A program made the position numbers and the translations under genes. The notes under the pieces were generated by a model. That model had not been told where the DNA came from and did not search any database. It was given only the letters and a program-made list of their open reading frames with translations. A stretch of 64,000 nt of DNA from Hevea brasiliensis (lineage: Eukaryota; Streptophyta; Magnoliopsida; Malpighiales; Euphorbiaceae), in assembly GCF_030052815.1 (NCBI RefSeq), contig NC_079498.1, forward strand, positions 89,820,273 through 89,884,272. The letters are read 5' to 3'. Shown in pieces: positions 1 to 11,028 of the stretch (position 1 is the stretch's first letter; every line of letters starts with the position of its first letter).

Positions 1-2726
1 ATAGTAGAAAGTAGGTGAGAGAACCCTTCAGCATAAATGAGGAAAGGATAGGGGGAGAGGGGGCCCTTTATCTCAAAACTCTTAATGGTTGGATATATCC
101 TACTCTATGCCCATTTAGCTATAATGTATATGAAACTGAAGATATGCATGACATAATCCAATTGACCCACTGAGGATGAAAACCAAATTGAGGCATAATG
201 TGTCTTAGGTAGGACCCCTCCACACATTCATACACTTTAATGATATGAAGTTTAAGAGACATTCCATAATTCCTTATCTTGTGTCTAGTTTTCAAGTAAT
301 GCATGATTTCATGATATAATAGAATGTTATTAGAGATCAATCAGCCTTTAGTAAAAGCACTTTGTTCCTTATTGACAATCAATGGCATTATAGGTTGCAT
401 TCTATTAGTCAAATTCTTGGCAATAATCTTATAGTAAACAGTACACAATCTAATAAGATAAAGGTCTTTCATAGATTTTACCTGTGCACTTTTGGGATTA
501 AAGAGATGAGAGTATGATTGAAAGCTTTAGGCATTTGACCTGTATAGAAGAAATGTTGAATAGCCTTACAGACGTCATTCCCAATTGTGTTCTAGAACTT
601 CTGATGAAAAAAGGCTAGCAAGCCCATCAATACTTGAAGCTTTGGTAGGGTGGATAGAGAACACTACTTACTGATTTTCCTCTCTTGAGACAAGCTGGAT
701 CAGATCATTATTCATTGCATCAGAAATGCAAGGTTAAAGTCTTGTTGTAATAGATGTGAAATCCTGTGGCATGCCTGAACTGTATATCTTTTGAAAATAG
801 TCAACTATAATAGAGGACACTTCAGCAAACCTATGTTTCCAAGTACAATGAGAGTCTTATAAACTGAGAAAAGTATTTCGCCTTCAACACTAAACAACCT
901 TAGAGTGAAAAAAAGACATGTTCCTATCACCTTTTCTTAACCAACTCTGATAGGATTTTTATTCCCAGTATAATTCTTCCTTTTTGAGTTCTTGAATAAG
1001 TTGGTGTTTTACTTGTTTAATTATATCACCATCCCGCACAGTCATATTTAGCTTCATATTATCTAACTAGTCTTGTAAAGACTGAACCACAGTTATGGAA
1101 TTATGAGTCTTTTGTTGATTTTAGTCCCAAAGTGCATTCTTGCAATTCTTTAGTTTTTGATAAATTTGATTAAGAAATGAACCGTTGAAGTAACTTGCCA
1201 AGCCATCCTAATCACCTAAGCTACTTCCAAAGAATCTTTCAATCTAGCATCAAAGTTGAAGTAGCATTGGGCTTGCGAACTAGAGGTTTAATATTAAGTA
1301 GGATTGGCCGGTGATCAGAGGCATGGTTTACTAGATGAGCCATAGAAGCATTTGGAAAAGAGTTTAACTAGGATGCAGACACCAAAACCCTATCAATTCT
1401 CTCTTGAACATTAAGAGATCGATCTTGTCTATTGTTCCAAGTCATCATAGGTCCGAAAAAGCCTAAGTCAATGATCCCCATATTGTGAACAAAGTCCTGA
1501 AAAAGATACATCTTAGAATGATTAGTAGAATCACCGCCCCTTTTTTCTGAGGGTGTCAAGAAGGCATTGAAATCTCCCATGATAGCAAAATTTAAGTTAA
1601 TCCGGTTATTATAATTCAATAAGAAATCAAACTACATGTCATATTATCAAAATCACAATTAATGTAAAGGAAAAGAACATCCCAGTAGGATTGAGATTTC
1701 ACGTTTTTTATTTGAGCATGGATAATAAAATGGTCCTGGAAGATTACATTCAAGTCATAATTGTCATTCCAAGCTAGGCATAAAACACCAGATACCCCTA
1801 CAGGGTCTACAGATAAAATATTAGGAAAACCGCACTTCCTCAATTATTTCGTAACCATATGCTCTTTATTTTTTTTTAGTTTTAGCTAAAACACCAAACT
1901 AAGGGAATGGAATTTAAAAATTCCTTTAAGATAATGGATTGTCACAGGATTCCCCAAACCCTAACAATTCCAACTCAGTATGCTCATTGATCAAATTGGG
2001 CCCATTTTTTGCTAGGTACCTCCACAAGTTCAGCTTCATCATGCATGTTACAGTGCTTCTTTGAATCAAATTCCAACAATTCCTCAATTCTGGTTCTTTT
2101 GTTATTTTCTCTGAGGGTAATATTTGCTCCCTCATTTGCTATTTCTAGAGAAGAATGTGGAAACTCTCTAATCTGAACATTAGTAGTAGACTCCTTGGCA
2201 TGTATCTTCCATGTCATTTTTGGAGTAGGTTTCAGTGTTGGATAGAGTTCAGTATCGGGTTCAGTCACCTCTACAGCGTTCAATTGATGCATCTCTAGGC
2301 TTGAAATAGCTGTAGCAATTTAGACCATATCATCCAGAGGAATCCACTCCTCTAGTCCAAGTTGTTTATTAGATACATCAAGGCTTTTAGTGAAATAAGG
2401 TGTCTCAATATCATGACAAGACCAAAGGGTGTTATGGGCTTGAGAATTTGCAGTTTTATGAGTTATGTTTGATTAGGTTTTGAAGTTTGTAATTAGGCCC
2501 TGATGAGGTATGGTGAGATGTGGGCTTTTCTCATTGCGATTGGTTTTGGGCAACAAAAGATTTTCTAGTTTAAGGTTAAAAGTGTCCCGATTACACTTTC
2601 TTTTACGTAAGAAATGTGGAGAGGATATGCAAATCTCCTTCAAAGCAATAAATGCTCCTTTTAGGAAGAGGGTAGTCAAATATGGAAATCCTGTGAATAG
2701 GGAAGAGGTATTACCATTATGGATGC
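1..2726 (-). mobile_element. LINE (L1-type non-LTR retrotransposon), main fragment
   Basis: Degenerate plant LINE read right to left, continuing past the left window edge. An endonuclease (APE/EEP) domain lies at about 1,843-1,290: SVDPVGVSG, then the catalytic GDFNA at about 1,575, then SDHRP near 1,310. Reverse transcriptase follows at lower coordinates. At 340-119 a piece resembles the RT palm region, ending FGFHPQWVNWIMSCIS, with a decayed form of the usual SKAYDRVEW block. Pieces at 2,292-1,984 and 2,679-2,473 lie in the ORF1/ORF2 junction and have no recognisable domain. Stops and frameshifts are frequent, so this copy is inactive. The fragment stops at the edge of the Tat A element and resumes at 13,590. 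Confidence 0.8.
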
Positions 2727-3624
2727 TGTGGCGTGAGATGAAAGACTATCTATTAGGATCACATAAAGTGCATCAGGTAATGCCCAAAAAAGATGGTGGA
2801 GTCACATCAGTCTCATTAAAGTATGACCTCCTTAGATAGCATTTTCTAGACATGCAATTTATATAATCTTAATAGAATCGAGTCCACTAGTAAGTACAGT
2901 CTTTCCACAATACTACCATGGTACTAAGGATTTATGCCATGAAGGCATAGATAGACAGGAGTTACCACCTAAGTAATAACCATGACATATTAATTGTTTC
3001 ATCCGAGGGACACCTGATTGAGGCATCAATTTCTGAAGGGACAACCGAAGAGACTTGATTAATTTACTTAATTTTCTAATAGGGTCATGGATGGCAACTT
3101 ACTCCTTGCAGAACTTTCATAACCATTATCGCCATAGCCCAATGTTTATATTCGGGATAGTGGGTACGTATAGGAAATGTGTTAGGCATCCCTTACGCCT
3201 AGTCTAACCTGGTTAATTCTAGTGTTTGTCTTGTACTAATATTTCTAAAAGTCTTATTTATTATTCCTTCATTAAATTTCTTACCTAAAAATACAAATTT
3301 AAAACCTATACATGTAAGTAATTCAAACAGGAGATTGTTGTTTATAAATAATTCTCTGTCAATTTAATCTCTGTCTTACTTTCGTTAAGCTCCATGCAAA
3401 TATTGTCTTTTTTGGTACTTACTTTAGGACTATTTACCAATTTATTTTTTAAAACAAAATAAACATTACAATTAAAAATTTAATTACTTATAATATGTGC
3501 TTTTAATGGGTCAAAACTATAGAATGGCCATAGGCTCATCTAACCTTGTTCTAATACTTCATAATACCATTTCACATCATATACATTATTAAAATTAGAT
3601 TAAGATACAATTTAAAACTTGAAC

Positions 3625-3723
<99 letters not shown>

Positions 3724-4622
3724 AAATTTCCAGATCTGACAGATTTACTGTGTCTTTATATTTGAATTTTTGAAAATATCTAAATAAGTATAAAATTACA
3801 GAAAAATTACAGGAGCAAGATCAAACATCATTTTAAATTATAAAATTAATTACCAAGTCAAAATCCTTACCAAATAATTTACAAAAATCAAAACTTTTTA
3901 TAGTGATAGATTTACACTACTTTTTTAAAACTGCAATATCTCTCAAATTATAAAATATATTTTTCGTGAAGCCAATGGGAAAAGTTAGAAAAGAACTTGA
4001 ATTTAATTTTAGATCCATGAATTACAAAAAAAGATGAAGAATCGAGGGAGATATGAATTTTGAAATTCGACTATATTGCAAATCGTGATCTGTAGACATC
4101 CTAAATTTCGATAGCAATAACTTATTCAATTTAACAGCTTTTTTCAAGATTCTTGAGGTAAAATTATCAGAATTTATTGAAGATTTAAAATATAATTTTT
4201 ATAAAATTTTTACAAAAATAGAAGTATACGAAAATTAATTAAAAATAAGAACATATGTAGAGTTATTATCACCATCAAATTTATCGCATATACATAAATG
4301 TTATGACCATATGAGACTATCTAAAGGTATATAAACATGAAAGAATAGATATATGACATATTTCTTAAATATTCATAATTTAGAACACATACTTTAAAGA
4401 GATCTTTTAGGTTTCTTGAAGAAAAAGGAAGAAAGAAAGAGGGAGATGAGAAAAACTTACCGAATTGGAGAGATGGAGTGCGAGTTTTTTCTTGTATTGT
4501 GTTGTTCTCTCCTCCCCTCCCTCTCTCTCCCTTTTTTCTTCTTTTATGTCAGGTATTTATGAGGTTTAGGTCAAAACATTATATCTCATATGGTCACAAA
4601 GTCACAAAAATCGGGGTCTATA
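2727..4622 (-). repeat. Tat A 3' LTR
   Basis: About 1.9 kb, colinear with 11,029-13,589 but shorter. Two blocks are absent relative to the 5' LTR: about 300 bp around 3,350 and about 370 bp around 4,590. A long TA run (from about 3,628 to 3,718) is present only here. A minus-strand TATA box (rc of tatttatga, 4,554-4,562) matches the position of the one in the other LTR. The polypurine tract lies just outside the right end (4,623-4,642; minus reading AAAGTGGGGCAAAC). Confidence 0.8.
3628..3718. repeat. (TA)n microsatellite in the Tat A 3' LTR
   Basis: About 45 uninterrupted TA units. The corresponding place in the 5' LTR (about 12,230) has only a short A-rich stretch, so the run grew after insertion. 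Confidence 0.95.
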
Positions 4623-4734
4623 GTTTGCCCCACTTTGACGAGATTTGAAATCAATGCAAAGGCATTGTTTATATTTCGTCAAAGTGACAACAATTTTTTG
4701 GAAATCGTTTAAAAGCAAGTGAAATACTAGCTAT

Positions 4735-5520
4735 GAGAATAGAGTGTGTCTTGCTTTGTCGACACACTCCACCTGAGTCATGTTTAAAACCTTGAGTTAT
4801 GAGACTAACTACAGTCTCATAACAGTGAAAATCGAGTGTATCTTGCTTTATTGATACTTTATGTGTAACGATCGGGCTCTAACCACTAGAGAAATTGTCC
4901 GCTTTGGCCATAAGTCTCACTGTTTTATCCCATAGGTAGAATGGAGAACTTCCCAGGAGGTCACCCATCCTAGGATTTCTCTCAAGCGAGCATGCTTAAC
5001 CCTGGAGTTCTTCCAACTCTCTAGGCTATTCCACCAAAAGGCGCCTTTAGTGATTAGTTCTCCCATTTTATATATCATTATTTTTTGAACCCACATCGGC
5101 AAAGCACGGAGATGGTCTTGGGTGCAAAAAGTAATGATATATAAAATGGGAGAACTAATCACTAGAGGCGCCTTTTGGTGGAATGGCCTGGAGAGTTGGG
5201 TTAAGTGTGCTCGCTTGAGAGAAATCCTAGGAAGGGTGACCTCCTGGGAAGTTCTCCATTCCACCTATGGGCCTGATCGTTACATTATGTGTCATGGGAC
5301 TAGCTATGGTCCCACAATAGTAACAATGTGTATTTTGAAATTTTGAGTGTATCTTGCTCTGTCAATACCCTTTGTGTTATAGGACTAGCTATGATCCTAC
5401 AATAGTGATAATTTTGTGATCCAATATTTTGAGTGTATCTTGGTTTATCGATACGCGTTGTGTCATAGAACTAGTTACAGTCTCATAACAATGATAAGTG
5501 TGTGATTTAAGATTTCATGG
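4735..5520. repeat. Tandem repeats of about 90-100 bp in Tat A
   Basis: Four to five degenerate units share gagtgtatcttgctttgtc, then gatac, then gtgtcatgggactagct, then cataacaatgataa. The Cassandra-like insertion falls inside one unit. Removing it and one TTATG copy restores a unit like its neighbours. These lie between integrase and the 3' LTR of Tat A, where Tat elements often carry satellite-like repeats. Confidence 0.7.
4864..5284. mobile_element. Palindromic Cassandra-like (5S-carrying TRIM) insertion
   Basis: A 421 bp unit begins TGTAACGATCGGGC and ends GCCTGATCGTTACA, flanked by perfect 5 bp duplications TTATG (4,859-4,863 and 5,285-5,289). Both halves carry a 5S rRNA-like 3' region in opposite orientations: 4,944-5,018 on the minus strand and 5,193-5,255 on the plus strand, including GGGTGACCTCCTGGGAAG. 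Cassandra TRIM retrotransposons are known to carry 5S-derived sequence in their LTRs. Here two LTR-like halves face each other around a centre near 5,097-5,124, so both outer ends are LTR starts. The right arm lacks about 50 bp present in the left arm (about 4,878-4,930). Open frames on each strand here are only products of the inverted repeat. Confidence 0.75.
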
Positions 5521-5604
5521 ATTTGTATTTAGGACCGTGGTCCTAAACTGCCTACGTATCTCCCTCGTTATCTTTGAAGAGGAATCAGACCCACACGTAG
5601 TTTG

Positions 5605-5905
5605 ACACTTGAAAACTATGGCGATGCATGATCTTTTATGCCTTATACAACTATAGGTGATATGTTGATGTATGATCTTAGACGCCTTACACAACTATGT
5701 CATGCACCCTAAACAAAGTCTAAGGACTTACCAAAAACTGATATGTGATTTGGAAACTGTGGTGATGCATGATCCTCTACGCCTTACACACCTATAAAGT
5801 GACATGTTGATGTATGATCTTTTATGTCTTACAGAACTATGTCGTGTGCCCTAAACAAAGTCTAGGGACTTACCAAAAACTGACTGTGATTTGAAAACTG
5901 AAATG
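5605..5905. repeat. Two tandem copies of a 140 bp unit in Tat A
   Basis: The block starting gaaaactatggcgatgcatg and ending gacttaccaaaaactga occurs at about 5,612-5,742 and again at about 5,752-5,885 with a few differences. Each copy contains two related sub-blocks around tgatgtatgatctt and acgccttacacaactat. Confidence 0.7.
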
Positions 5906-6038
5906 ACTAGATCTCAAAACTACTTGTGATCTATGTGCTTTTTATCCTTCATGTATGTATGCTTATTTCTACTGGGAATATCTTTGAAAACTTCAATGGG
6001 AATGAATATCATTGGGGATTTTTCTAAAAATTTCAAAA

Positions 6039-6694
6039 CTTTCATGGTGGTATTGTGGAAAACTCATTGAGGATGTAATAATCTTTCAAAACATTTAAAA
6101 AATGCACACCAAGATATCACCTCTAGGTCAAAATATAATTTCTCTCTTATTTTTCTTTGAAGTCCCTTTTCCTTCTTATTATGGCTCATCATTCTAAGAC
6201 CATATTTAAGCCCATGCCTTGTCTTGATTCATTCTACTTCTTTTCTTTTGCGTGTTTTATTCTTTGTACCCTAATTTTTGTTTAAAGTGCCCTTTCTGAT
6301 TTTCATCTCAGCGGGCTTACTTTAATTTTTGCCTAAGCTACTTTTTCGAGTTTTGAACTTTGTGAGCTTTCATGGTGGTATTGTGGAAAACTCATTGAGG
6401 ATGTAATAATCTTTCAAAACATTTAAAAAATGCACACCAAGATATCACCTCTAGGTCAAAATATAATTTCTCTCTTATTTTTCTTTGAAGTCCCTTTTCC
6501 TTCTTATTATGGCTCATCATTCTAAGACCATATTTAAGCCCATGCCTTGTCTTGATTCATTCTACTTCTTTTCTTTTGCGTGTTTTATTCTTTGTACCCT
6601 AATTTTTGTTTAAAGTGCCCTTTCTGATTTTCATCTCAGCGGGCTTACTTTAATTTTTGCCTAAGCTACTTTTTCGAGTTTTGAACTTTGTGAG
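6039..6694. repeat. Perfect 328 bp tandem duplication in Tat A
   Basis: 6,039-6,366 and 6,367-6,694 read as identical over their full length, starting ctttcatggtggtattgtgg. No internal difference was seen, so this is a recent duplication or an assembly artefact. Each copy contains a gtgccctttctgattttcat motif also found repeatedly in Tat B. The rest of 5,905-7,450 is pyrimidine-rich non-coding sequence of the element. Confidence 0.85.
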
Positions 6695-7479
6695 CTTTAT
6701 TTTTGCCTAAATCGGCTTTTCAAGTTTTTATTTAGCTTTTTCTTTTTCTTTTTTTTTTTTTTTTAACTCAAACTGCTATTAGGGAATTCACCATTGATTA
6801 TTCTATCATGATAAGAAAACTCACATTGAACTGAAACATGTAGTCATACTACCTAGCCATTTGATGTATCCTTCTAGACACAAACATTTGTAAGTATAAC
6901 TAAATAGAATCTATTTACATGCAATAAAAAACCTTTGAGCACACCATTACCCTTTTACATTTAGTTTTTCCAAATTTTTAACCTTTTAAAGTCAGAAATA
7001 AAATTTTATAACCTGTCGAATTGCCTTTTTAAGTTTTCCATCTAGTTCTTCACTTTCTCTCCTTTTATCTAGACCACCCTTTCGGATTTTTAGCTGAGCA
7101 TTTATTATTTTTTCTTTTCTTCTCTCTTTTTATTTTTTATTTTTCCTTTTTTTCATATCTTTTCTTGATCTTAACTTTTGCCTAGACTACCCTTTGTGGG
7201 ATTTTAGCCTAGAGGGCCTATCTCACACAAAAGTATCTTTTGAGCCTGTCAAAGTCAAACCGGTTCCTAAAACTCATTTTCATCCAAATCTGATATTCTC
7301 ATGGCACCTCCCAGTAAGATTTTTTTTAATAATATATGGACCATACTAGTTTGACTTGAATTTTCCTCTTGGATCAAAAGTAATGGGTCGAGCCTGTTTC
7401 CAAATCATATCACCTTCTTTGACCTTTTTTGGCTTAACCGTTTTGTTAAAAGCTTGGGCTATCTCCTACGATATGAATG

Positions 7480-8870
7480 CATGTGATATAAGTCCATCAT
7501 TCTTTTCTCATTAATCAGAGCCAATTCCTCATATCTTTTTTAAGCCCACACTTTTTTTGGGACTTTAGGTTCAAGCATCATTATTAAGGATTCAACTTCT
7601 ATCTCAATGGGTAACACTGCTTTAGTTCCATATACCAAAGAGAATGGGGTTGCCCCGTGGATGTTTTTGTAGTAGTGTGATAACCCTAAAGAGCATAAAG
7701 GAGTTTCTCAGGCCAATCCTTATAGGTTTCAACCATCTTCCTCAAAATAGTTTTTAGATTCTTATTTGCTGCTTAAACTGCTCCATTAGTTTGAGACCTA
7801 TATGGTAAAGACTTATGATGCTTGATTTTGAATTCTTCAATAAATTCTAGAAAATCACCTTTAAACTGCGTGCCATTATTTGAGACTATCACATGAGGTA
7901 CCCTACATCGGCAAATCAGATTCTTCCGTATAAACTTGCTCATATGTTTACACCCACTACCTTTAAGGATTCAACCTCAACCTATTCAGTGAAGTAGTCA
8001 ATTGCCACGATTATAAATCTATGGCCATTAAAAGCTATAGAAGAAATCTTCCCGATGATATCTATGCTTTAAACCAAAAATGGTCACAACAATATCATAT
8101 TGTATAGCTCACTTAGAGGTAGATGATTTAGATTCCCATGGATGACATTCATGGCATTTTTTGACAAATCTGTCATAATCAGTCTCTATAGTAAATCAAT
8201 AATAACCTAACCTTAAAATTTTCCTAACCATAATCCTTCCATTCATATGAGAACTACACACTCTTGCATATACTTCTTTCATTATTTGCTCAGTCTATTT
8301 TTCTATCACACACAAGGGCAAGAATCCTTCAAAGAACCTTTTATAGTGTTGCCCCCCAGCCAAGGTGAACTGAGTGGCTAATCTATGAATTGTTGTTTTA
8401 TCTCTCTTGTTGGTTGATTGTGAGTATTCTCTCACTTCTAAATACCTCCTTATATCTTCATACCATTTTCCTTCATCTTCTAGGCCCACATGTGCTACTA
8501 CTAATCATTCATAGCATAAAATTTTACTCCTCATTAGGATAACTGAGTAAGTTAACTTTTGATCACCCTTTTCCAATAGGGATGCTAGTGTGGCTTGGGA
8601 ATCGGCCATTTGATTCCAACCTCGAAGCATGTGCTTCGTGGTCACCTAATAAAAAATTAGCTAATAGTTTCTTTATATACTCCAAGTATGGCCTCAATTT
8701 TCCTTCCTTCAATTTCCATTTAGCTTTAATATAAGAGACCACTAGTATTGAATCTCCAATCACCTCTATTTTCTTAACCTTAATAACTATCAATGCTTCT
8801 AGGCCATAAATGTCGGCTTCATATTTGGATATGTGGGGATCTTATGTTGTACTATGTCCCAATCAATCCT
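7480..8870 (-). pseudogene. Tat A archaeal-type RNase H and integrase, RT deleted
   Basis: Read on the minus strand from 8,870 down. The linker that normally leads into RT (AWSYKDM-like, here SYKDMLRIDWDIVQHKIP) is followed almost at once by the second half of the extra archaeal-type RNase H (KKIEVIGDSILVVSYIKAKW, about 8,770). Next comes the linker before integrase (KWYEDIRRYLEVREY, 8,489-8,295). The zinc-finger relic is at about 8,200-8,130 (KKCHEC). The integrase core is at about 7,910-7,750, where the second catalytic Asp is Asn (VIVSNNGTQF). A Tat integrase tail follows to about 7,500. The whole RT and RT-linked RNase H is absent. Many stops; no functional product. Confidence 0.7.
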
Positions 8871-9291
8871 AAGCATATCTTTATAAGACTAGGCGAACAA
8901 TCCTTGATACTCTGTTAATAAAGTTATAAATTTATTTCTTTCTTTTTGAGTTAGATCTTTGGCTGATTTTAGGGTTTTCTAGTGTATCCAAGTTAATAGA
9001 GATCGATTTTAATGTATTAACAGAAATAGATTCTAAATGGCTATGAATGCCATGTATATACCTATTAAGATAAACATCAAACAAGTAAGCAAAAGACTGG
9101 TCGTGTTATTGATCTTTGCCTCAAAATCAATATCAAGTACATTAGAAATTTAAATATCAGTATTGTTGTCATTACAAAAGATAGACTTAAACTTAAAAAT
9201 CTAGCTCCAGGTGCTTGGCTTTCATGCAGTCTTTAAATCAATGATGCCAATTTTTTGACTCTTTCATATGTGGTAGCCCCTAATTATATGT

Positions 9292-9489
9292 CTAAGTAAT
9301 TTCCCCCTCTTTCAAGAACTTAGGAGGCTTTGGCTCTTCTTCCTCTTTAGTTGGCTTATAGCCTAAACTATACCTCGTGATCTGCCCCTTAATCTTAGGA
9401 AAAGTGATTGGGCCATCTAAATGTTTTCCTAGGCCCATGCCAGGAAATAATTTCATCTCCTTCATTTTAGTAGCCACTTTTAGATCCAT
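9292..9489 (-). pseudogene. Tat A G-patch segment of pol
   Basis: A 65-codon open stretch contains PGMGLGKHLDGP followed by TRYSLGYKPTKEEEE. This is the glycine-rich G-patch-like linker that sits between protease and reverse transcriptase in Tat elements. Tat B has the equivalent at about 59,345 (YGKGKGLGAALQG). The protease that should precede it is not recognisable at 9,500-9,700. Confidence 0.65.
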
Positions 9490-9499
9490 CCAATCTTTA

Positions 9500-10260
9500 T
9501 AGATCCCACTAACCTAAAAAACAGACATTAGTGGAGCTGAACCATCTACTTACAATGCAGTTACCTCTCCATCAGAATCGATCCAAACATCCAAAGGACC
9601 CTCATTATCATTAAAATTATCACAAATGTCAACAATCATTATAGACTGAGGTTCATCGAGCTTTTGGATGGGTTGGATAAGGTCAATAATTTGATCAGGA
9701 TTATTTAGAGTGGTGGAAATTATGTAAAGACCTGGTAGAGGTGGAAAATTATAGTTAGGCGTAGGGCTGGTGCAAATGTTTAGTCGGGTTTTTGGGTCAG
9801 CTATCTTTTTGACATCAATTAAATCTTGGATCTCATGCCTAAGTTAAAGCATCGTTCAGTGTCTTAACTATAGGTTTTATAGAACTGACAATATTGGTTG
9901 ATATCATAGCTACATAGGAGTGGATTTGGTGATGGTCTTGGTACTGGGAGCTGCGGGAGGCCTTGAGTTTTTAGACGCTAAAACATTTTGGACAAGTGTT
10001 GGTTAAATTGGGAAAATCTCCTTGGGGTGTGAGACATAGTTTAAACCTCAATGACCTTATTTTTCTCTTCCAGTTCAAACATCTTGGCATTCAAGGTTTC
10101 ATCAAGCATTTTCTTAAACATGGCCATAGTGCCTTCCATCATAATTGGTGCAAGTGAAATCCTTACTAGTCTCTTTCCTTTCCTAACCTAAGTGACCTAA
10201 TTGAAAGTCTCTTCAGTGTGTTTCGAGGCTATGTTTGCTCCAAAAATAGGATTTAAAGGT
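9500..10260 (-). pseudogene. Tat A gag remnant
   Basis: Minus-strand reading gives a short coiled-coil-like stretch at about 10,140-10,050 (EGTMAMFKKMLDE, ELEEKNK). It resembles the gag N-terminal region of Tat B. At about 9,850-9,750 a piece reading RHEIQDLIDVKKI resembles the gag segment normally found just after the zinc knuckle. The capsid region and the knuckle itself are not visible between them, and stops are frequent. From 10,260 to 11,013 I see only untranslated leader with no recognisable coding. Confidence 0.5.
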
Positions 10261-11013
10261 TAACCTAAACATGTTATATAAATGAATGTAATGCATAAAT
10301 AGACCTTTTTTTTTTACCTTTATCTGTTCCTGAAAATACATAACCAAAATTGAAGTACATGAACCAGACCAAAAAAATGAAAACCGAACCAAAATCTTTC
10401 ACTGCAATTGAATCTTCGCCCCCTTGTTGCTCCAACTCTCATGTGTAGGTTAGGGTAAAAATATATCTTGGGCTTTGGTACACTAGACGCACCAATAGGG
10501 GGTGGTCTAGGACGATCCTCCCCTCACAAATAATGGTTTTATATCCTTGATGTTTAACTATCCTCTTGTATAACATGGGTTTTGAAATGGACCTGGGCCT
10601 ATACACTTATTGGTTTTATGCATAGGCTAAGTTCATTTCAACTACCACTAAGACTTATAGTTTGGATGGTAAGGCTATAAATCCAGCTTAACAAATCTAC
10701 AGGGTATCTAGGGTTGAAATCTATGGCTCATGGGCTTTATTGGTTAGGAGAAAGAGTCACCCATGTGAGAGCTAGTCCATTAAGCATAACGACCAGAGTT
10801 ATGGCTCTTGTGTATACCCAAAGGTATAGACATGGGTGCTAGCATTCACTAATTTGCAATAGCTTGAGTGGAACTATACCTCCTCAGTTAGTGCTAGCGA
10901 GCTAAAAGGGTAAGTGTGATCCGTGTGATAGTGTAGTGCAATGGAAAGAAGTTTAACAAAAGAATAATATTAGACTAGTAGAAACATGTTGGAGTAAATA
11001 TCCATTATCTCTA

Positions 11014-11028
11014 GTGGAGTCACCAAAC
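11014..11028 (-). promoter_or_regulatory. Tat A primer-binding site
   Basis: The minus strand reads GTTTGGTGACTCCAC directly after the 5' LTR end. The TTTGGCGACTCCACTGG-type sequence is the usual primer-binding site of Tat/Ogre elements, reported to pair with a tRNA-Arg 3' end. One base is changed (GTGACT for GCGACT). Family assignment of the tRNA is from memory. Confidence 0.6.

Noticed and set aside
2510..2839. Plus-strand open frame of 109 codons
   Set aside because: Runs across the LINE/Tat A boundary, so it cannot be an ancestral gene.
5193..5255. Possible 5S rRNA gene
   Set aside because: Only the 3' half of 5S is present and diverged, without a complete internal promoter; best explained by a Cassandra LTR.
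4917..5346. Open frames on both strands with similar products
   Set aside because: Both come from the inverted arms of the Cassandra-like insertion and its 5S-like sequence.
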